Below are positions 6,107 to 9,174 of a stretch of 9,174 nt of DNA, piece after piece. Within the stretch, counting starts at the first letter, position 1; every line of letters begins with the position of its first letter. Made by a program: the position numbers and the translations under genes. The stretch covers positions 1 to 9,174 of the forward strand of contig JAIRYX010000492.1 of NCBI GenBank assembly GCA_031267635.1, given 5' to 3'. This DNA comes from Planctomycetaceae bacterium. GTDB lineage: Bacteria; Planctomycetota; Planctomycetia; Pirellulales; Thermoguttaceae. Below the pieces are notes generated by a model. It searched no databases and was not told where the DNA came from. It saw nothing but the letters and a program-made list of their open reading frames with translations.

Positions 6107-6967
6107 ATGATTCCCGGTTTAACTCCTCGACAAGGAAAAGTGCGCGACTGTTATGATTTCGGCGATTCACTTTTACTTGTAAGCACTGACCGCATCAGCG
6201 CTTACGATTGGATTCTTCCGACGCTGATTCCTGACAAAGGCAAGGTACTCAACCAAATGGCGGAATTTTGGTTTGGAATGCTGAAAACCGAACATCACCT
6301 GATAACCACCGATGTAACAAAAATGCCGTTTCCCACGGGAACGGATTTGACGCCATTTATGGGGCGTTCTGCGCTTGTGAATAAATGTAAAGTTGTGCCG
6401 GTTGAGTGTATTGTTCGCGGTTACTTGTCTGGCTCTGGCTGGAAAGAATATCAAAAACAAGGTACGGTTTGTGGAATAAACTTGCCGTCTGGGTTTCGCG
6501 AGAGTGAGAAATTGCCCGAACCGATTTTTACGCCTTCGACCAAAGCGGACGAAGGACACGATGAAAATATTTCCTTTGAGCGGATGGCGGAGATTGTCGG
6601 TACGGATTTGGCGGAAAAAGTACGAAACCGCGCAATTGAAATTTTTCAAAAAGGTTCGGAACACGCTTACTCGCGCGGAATTATCATCGCCGATACGAAA
6701 TTTGAATTCGGTTTGCTTGACGGCAAAATTCTGTTGATTGACGAGGTGTTGACGCCGGATAGCTCGCGTTTTTGGTCTGTCGAACAATATGCCCCCGGAC
6801 ACGGGCAACAGTCTTACGACAAACAATTTGTCCGCGATTGGCTCACGAGTACAATATGGGATAAAAACAGCCCGCCGCCCGCATTGCCGGACGACATTGT
6901 GCAAAAAACCCGCGAAAAATATCTCGAAGCGTTCCAAACGCTAACTGGCAAGTCGCTGATTTTGTAA
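6107..6967 (+). CDS. purC: Phosphoribosylaminoimidazole-succinocarboxamide synthase (SAICAR synthase)
   Basis: PurC joins aspartate to CAIR (carboxyaminoimidazole ribotide) using ATP, giving SAICAR in de novo purine synthesis in the cytosol. The 286-aa sequence shows the family blocks in order: GKVRDCYDF (about 10-18, ATP-binding loop), STDRISAYDWILP (26-38), KVVPVECIVRGYLSGSGWKEYQ (95-116), IFTPSTKADEGHDENI (140-155), IIIADTKFEFG (192-202) and LIDEVLTPDSSRFW (210-223). Length fits the longer bacterial/yeast-type form. An ATG at 6098 overlaps the stop of the upstream gene, but GGAGA (6093-6097) touches it. The ATG at 6107 has that Shine-Dalgarno at nine bases, so I chose 6107; the alternative adds three residues. 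Either way, the ribosome-binding site sits inside the upstream gene, so the two genes are almost certainly one transcript and probably translationally coupled. All key motifs are intact. Confidence 0.97.
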   Translation: MIPGLTPRQGKVRDCYDFGDSLLLVSTDRISAYDWILPTLIPDKGKVLNQMAEFWFGMLKTEHHLITTDVTKMPFPTGTDLTPFMGRSALVNKCKVVPVECIVRGYLSGSGWKEYQKQGTVCGINLPSGFRESEKLPEPIFTPSTKADEGHDENISFERMAEIVGTDLAEKVRNRAIEIFQKGSEHAYSRGIIIADTKFEFGLLDGKILLIDEVLTPDSSRFWSVEQYAPGHGQQSYDKQFVRDWLTSTIWDKNSPPPALPDDIVQKTREKYLEAFQTLTGKSLIL

Positions 6968-7087
6968 CGATCTTCATGCGGACAAGCGATAGTCGAAAAA
7001 TTCAGGCGACTCGATAAAGGTATAAACATTCCTAATTATTTCGTTTTTTGGGGACGATGTTTGAAAGTGCAAGAGAAAACTATGGCG

Positions 7088-7128
7088 CCAGTTGCCCAAG
7101 CCAAATAAATCCGCCCTGGGTAACTGCC
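7088..7128. repeat. Small palindrome related to the repeat at 4429
   Basis: CCAGTTGCCCAAG at the left and CCTGGGTAACTGCC at the right are near reverse complements around an AT-rich centre. The right arm read on the minus strand, including the centre, matches the repeat at 4429-4453. It looks like two facing ends of the same repeated element, perhaps a deletion product. Confidence 0.5.
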
Positions 7129-7213
7129 TCGCACGAAGTCACGTAATTTCACTTGGCATTTTTCAACGTAAAATATCTATAAATTTGACATTTTTCATAT
7201 CAAGAGAAATTGA

Positions 7214-7371
7214 GGAACTTCGTACTAGGATTAGAGAACAGGTCTAATAAAATCAATCGTTATTTTGCTAGTGGTAAGTCCGGTTAATTGTTCTTGGGTG
7301 CTTAAAGCATGAAATTACGGTGTTTTCCATATTCAAACATCAATAGCAATTAGTGGACTTGGTACTAGCAA
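7214..7371. repeat. Three related 17-bp motifs, alternating orientation
   Basis: GGAACTTCGTACTAGGA (7214-7230, plus), GGACTTACCACTAGCAA (7265-7281, minus) and GGACTTGGTACTAGCAA (7355-7371, plus) share GGACTT..NACTAG. The last two agree at 14 of 17 positions and face each other. A partial relative, GGACTTGGCGCTAC, is at 4495-4508. The function is unknown; this may be a decayed repeat. Confidence 0.35.
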
Positions 7372-7552
7372 TTACCGGAAATCTCGTTTCTTGTACCATC
7401 AATCGCTTGCTAATCTGTATGAAATCATGATGATTTGAGTTTTGACAAGAAGAGGTATTCGGAGGTGCACGTGTTGGATTTTTCAAGATTTTTGAAATTG
7501 TCAAACATGTTTGTTCTAATTTTACAAAAGTTTAGTTCTAGGAATTAATTAT

Positions 7553-8851
7553 ATGCGAATCTTGTTATTTTTCTTTGTTTTATTGTTTCAGATTTTCTCG
7601 ACCTTATTATTAGCTCAAAATGATTTTCAACAAACGTTCAATGAGATTAAAGGGAACTTCTAAAAACCTCCCCAAAATATTCGTAAGCCCTTATTTTTCA
7701 ACGGTCACGTTCGTTGAAAATAAGGTTTTTAGAAGTTCCCTAAAGAATATCGTAATAAACACGGTTACTCACCAAATGATATGGATTACTATTCTATTCT
7801 CCCTAATCTTCATGATAATATTCAGAAACTGAATTTATATGGAGAAGTTGTAAAACAACAAAAACCGTTGATTTCAAGAGAAAATCTATTGCGTTTGATC
7901 GAAGCAAAAAGAAATTCGATTAAGGATTTTAAAAGTATCTATTCAATTACTATAGATGACTTAATCAAAACAGATTTGATTCCGATCCATAGGAAAGAGA
8001 TATGTGAATTTGCATTGATAAATTCAAAAAACAAGTTGTTGTTTGATATTAAATTACAACCTTCACCTTCTCAAACGCCTGAAATAAGAACATCATTTGA
8101 CGGTAATAATATTATTACTCTGATGACGTATCCTAATGGTCATAAACATGCTGGTATCAAGGAATCTAAAATTGATTCAATGCATGATTTTTTCCAACCT
8201 TACATGCCATTAGCACTGAGTATGCTGTACAATACAGAAATCTGTCAAATGCCAAACAAAGGTTTTGATTTACTGTTATTTCTTAAACAAGATACTATCG
8301 TAGTTGTTTATGAAAAAAAAGAAGTAATAAATGGTAGTGAATGTATTGTTGTTGCAGATTTAACTACTCGTTTATATTTGGATATTTCTAAAGACTTTTC
8401 AGTTGTCCGTGCAGAAACTTATACACAAAATATTTTAGAAGGACAACTAATGGGACGCTGGTTGACAACACAAACAACACTCTTCGACCTTACTGACTAT
8501 GGGAATGGAGTGTGGTTGCCAAATAAAGCCATAGTTCTCTATTATGACCAAACAAACAAAGCAACATGTAAACGAAGTATCGAGGTATTAAACACAAAAT
8601 TAAACGATAATTTAAAAGAAGACTATTTTGTGAATTTCATTCCTGCTGATATTATGGTGGTGGATACGGTTAATAATACTATTTATAAATGGGGCGACAG
8701 TCCATCTATCGGCGGTCTTCTTAAAGAAACAGTCAAACCTAGAAGCACCTCGATTTACAACTGGATTAGCATTATTGTAGGTCTCATAATGATTGTAATT
8801 GCGCGTCCTTTCAAAATCCGCGAACGGATATTGAAAGGACGCGCTTCATGA
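7553..8851 (+). pseudogene. Secreted LolA-like membrane-anchored protein gene, broken by an 89-bp element
   Basis: From ATG 7553 (AGGA nine bases upstream) the frame reads a clear signal peptide, MRILLFFFVLLFQIFSTLLL then AQNDFQQTFNEIK, and hits TAA at 7661-7663 inside the inserted element. The same frame resumes after TAG 7730-7732 with EYRNKHGYSPNDMDYY and runs to TGA 8849-8851. The insertion adds 89 bp plus a 4-bp duplication (93 bp, 31 codons), so removing it gives an intact 401-aa protein. The mature part resembles planctomycete LolA-like (lipoprotein-carrier fold) secreted proteins: LYLDISKDFSVVRAETY, then G.W.TTQTTLFDLTDY.NGVWLP. It ends in a transmembrane helix (YNWISIIVGLIMIVIARPF) with a basic tail. 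Exact function is unknown. An ATG at 7781 could still start a 356-aa product, but without the export signal. The next gene overlaps its stop (ATGA), suggesting an operon. Confidence 0.88.
7652..7740 (+). mobile_element. 89-bp MITE-like element, copy 2, with TAAA target duplication
   Basis: The termini are a perfect 18-bp inverted repeat, GGGAACTTCTAAAAACCT, and the flanks are TAAA at 7648-7651 and again at 7741-7744. An inner inverted repeat (TTATTTTTCAACG / CGTTGAAAATAA) lets the whole element fold into a double-tiered hairpin. It has no coding capacity. It is the same length as copy 1 and about 79 of 89 bases identical when copy 1 is reversed. The intact ends and exact duplication suggest a recent insertion; it introduces in-frame TAA and TAG into the host gene. 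Confidence 0.92.
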
Positions 8852-9174
8852 AAAAAGATTGTTTGACGTTCTGTATTATTTTATTATTCTGACAGCTTTG
8901 TGTATTGTTGTTTTACTGACGCCGATGGGGCAGTTCGCCCAAAGTAGAATGCTGACGCTTGAAGACGAGCAGTATAAAAACCGCTTGTGATCCGACTGCC
9001 TGTTTTGTTACCCACCGTTCAAGCCGCGTCTCATGCCTTTTATTGAAGGGCAGGTAACTTTTGCCGCAATTGATTGGTCAAAACCGCCTTATGACCGTCC
9101 CACAACATGGACGGGGAGTAATCATGATCAAATGATGAAGGATGGTTCTGTCCAATGCAATTACAAAATCATGC
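8848..9174 (+). pseudogene. Secreted or membrane protein gene, apparently frameshifted, cut by window edge
   Basis: ATG 8848 overlaps the TGA of the upstream gene and has GAAAGGA about ten bases upstream, so a coupled gene is expected. That frame gives only 14 codons (MKKDCLTFC...) before TGA. With one more A in the run of six at 8851-8856, the reading becomes MKKRLFDVLYYFIILTALC, then IVVLLTPMGQFAQSRMLTLE, a good signal peptide or anchor. That frame has TGA at 8988-8990 and then stays open for 61 codons (SDCLFCYPPFKPRLMPFIEG ... MMKDGSVQCNYKIM) to the window end. I do not recognise the family. Two lesions suggest a pseudogene, but a sequence error in the A-run or a recoded TGA is not excluded. 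Confidence 0.5.

Larger units (their letters stand above)
6968..7552. other. Non-coding stretch between purC and the interrupted gene
   Basis: I see no convincing gene on either strand. There is no good intrinsic terminator right after purC: AGTCG and CGACT near 7000 can pair, but no T-tract follows. The stretch contains a palindromic repeat (7088-7128) and a set of GGACTT-type repeats (7214-7371). A short open frame near 7187-7250 could be a remnant of something but matches nothing I know. Confidence 0.6.

Noticed and set aside
6173..6937. A long (254-codon) minus-strand frame opposite purC
   Set aside because: purC is unmistakable on the plus strand; the antisense frame is rich in Arg/Phe and shows no known motif, as expected of a shadow.
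7214..7371. CRISPR array
   Set aside because: Motifs alternate in strand, vary in sequence and spacing, and there are no cas genes.
7620..7832. A 70-codon frame spanning the 89-bp element
   Set aside because: It reads through the insertion in a different frame from the host gene and has no ribosome-binding site or recognisable protein.

Overview
The window looks like an AT-rich planctomycete chromosome (inference from gene content). The strongest clue is a TPR protein ending in two RNA-polymerase-alpha C-terminal-like (alpha-CTD) domains, directly followed by and overlapping a purC gene. As far as I recall, that architecture is characteristic of Planctomycetes. Two large secreted proteins without clear family assignment fit the same picture. 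No RNA gene, CRISPR array or phage module is visible.

Layout. 1-264 is the 3' end of an IS5-type transposase gene. 265-752 is non-coding and holds an 89-bp inverted-repeat element (422-510), a possible IS end (514-530) and an extended -10 promoter. 786-1850 encodes an M42 metallo-aminopeptidase with all its metal ligands. 1947-3434 encodes a secreted 495-aa protein of unknown function. 3450-4119 is a graveyard: a probable helix-turn-helix remnant on the minus strand and a decayed IS4-type transposase on the plus strand. 4156-4404 is a large imperfect palindrome (MITE-like). 4770-6101 (TPR/alpha-CTD) and 6107-6967 (purC) form a tightly coupled pair. 6968-7552 is non-coding with small inverted repeats. 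7553-8851 is a secreted, LolA-like membrane-anchored protein gene broken by a second copy of the 89-bp element. 8848-9174 is the start of a downstream gene that appears frameshifted and carries an in-frame TGA.

How it fits together. The conserved cellular genes (peptidase, secreted protein, TPR/alpha-CTD, purC) are intact, and the gaps between them collect decayed or non-autonomous mobile DNA. The clearest result is that the two 89-bp elements are copies of one family, in opposite orientation, each flanked by its own 4-bp target duplication (TACG, TAAA). Removing the second copy plus one TAAA restores an uninterrupted 401-codon gene with a signal peptide, so that inactivation can be read base by base. 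I do not see a new defence or biosynthetic system. The less ordinary items are the MITE family, the paired alpha-CTD-like domains, and a transposase remnant with TGA at two expected tryptophan positions.
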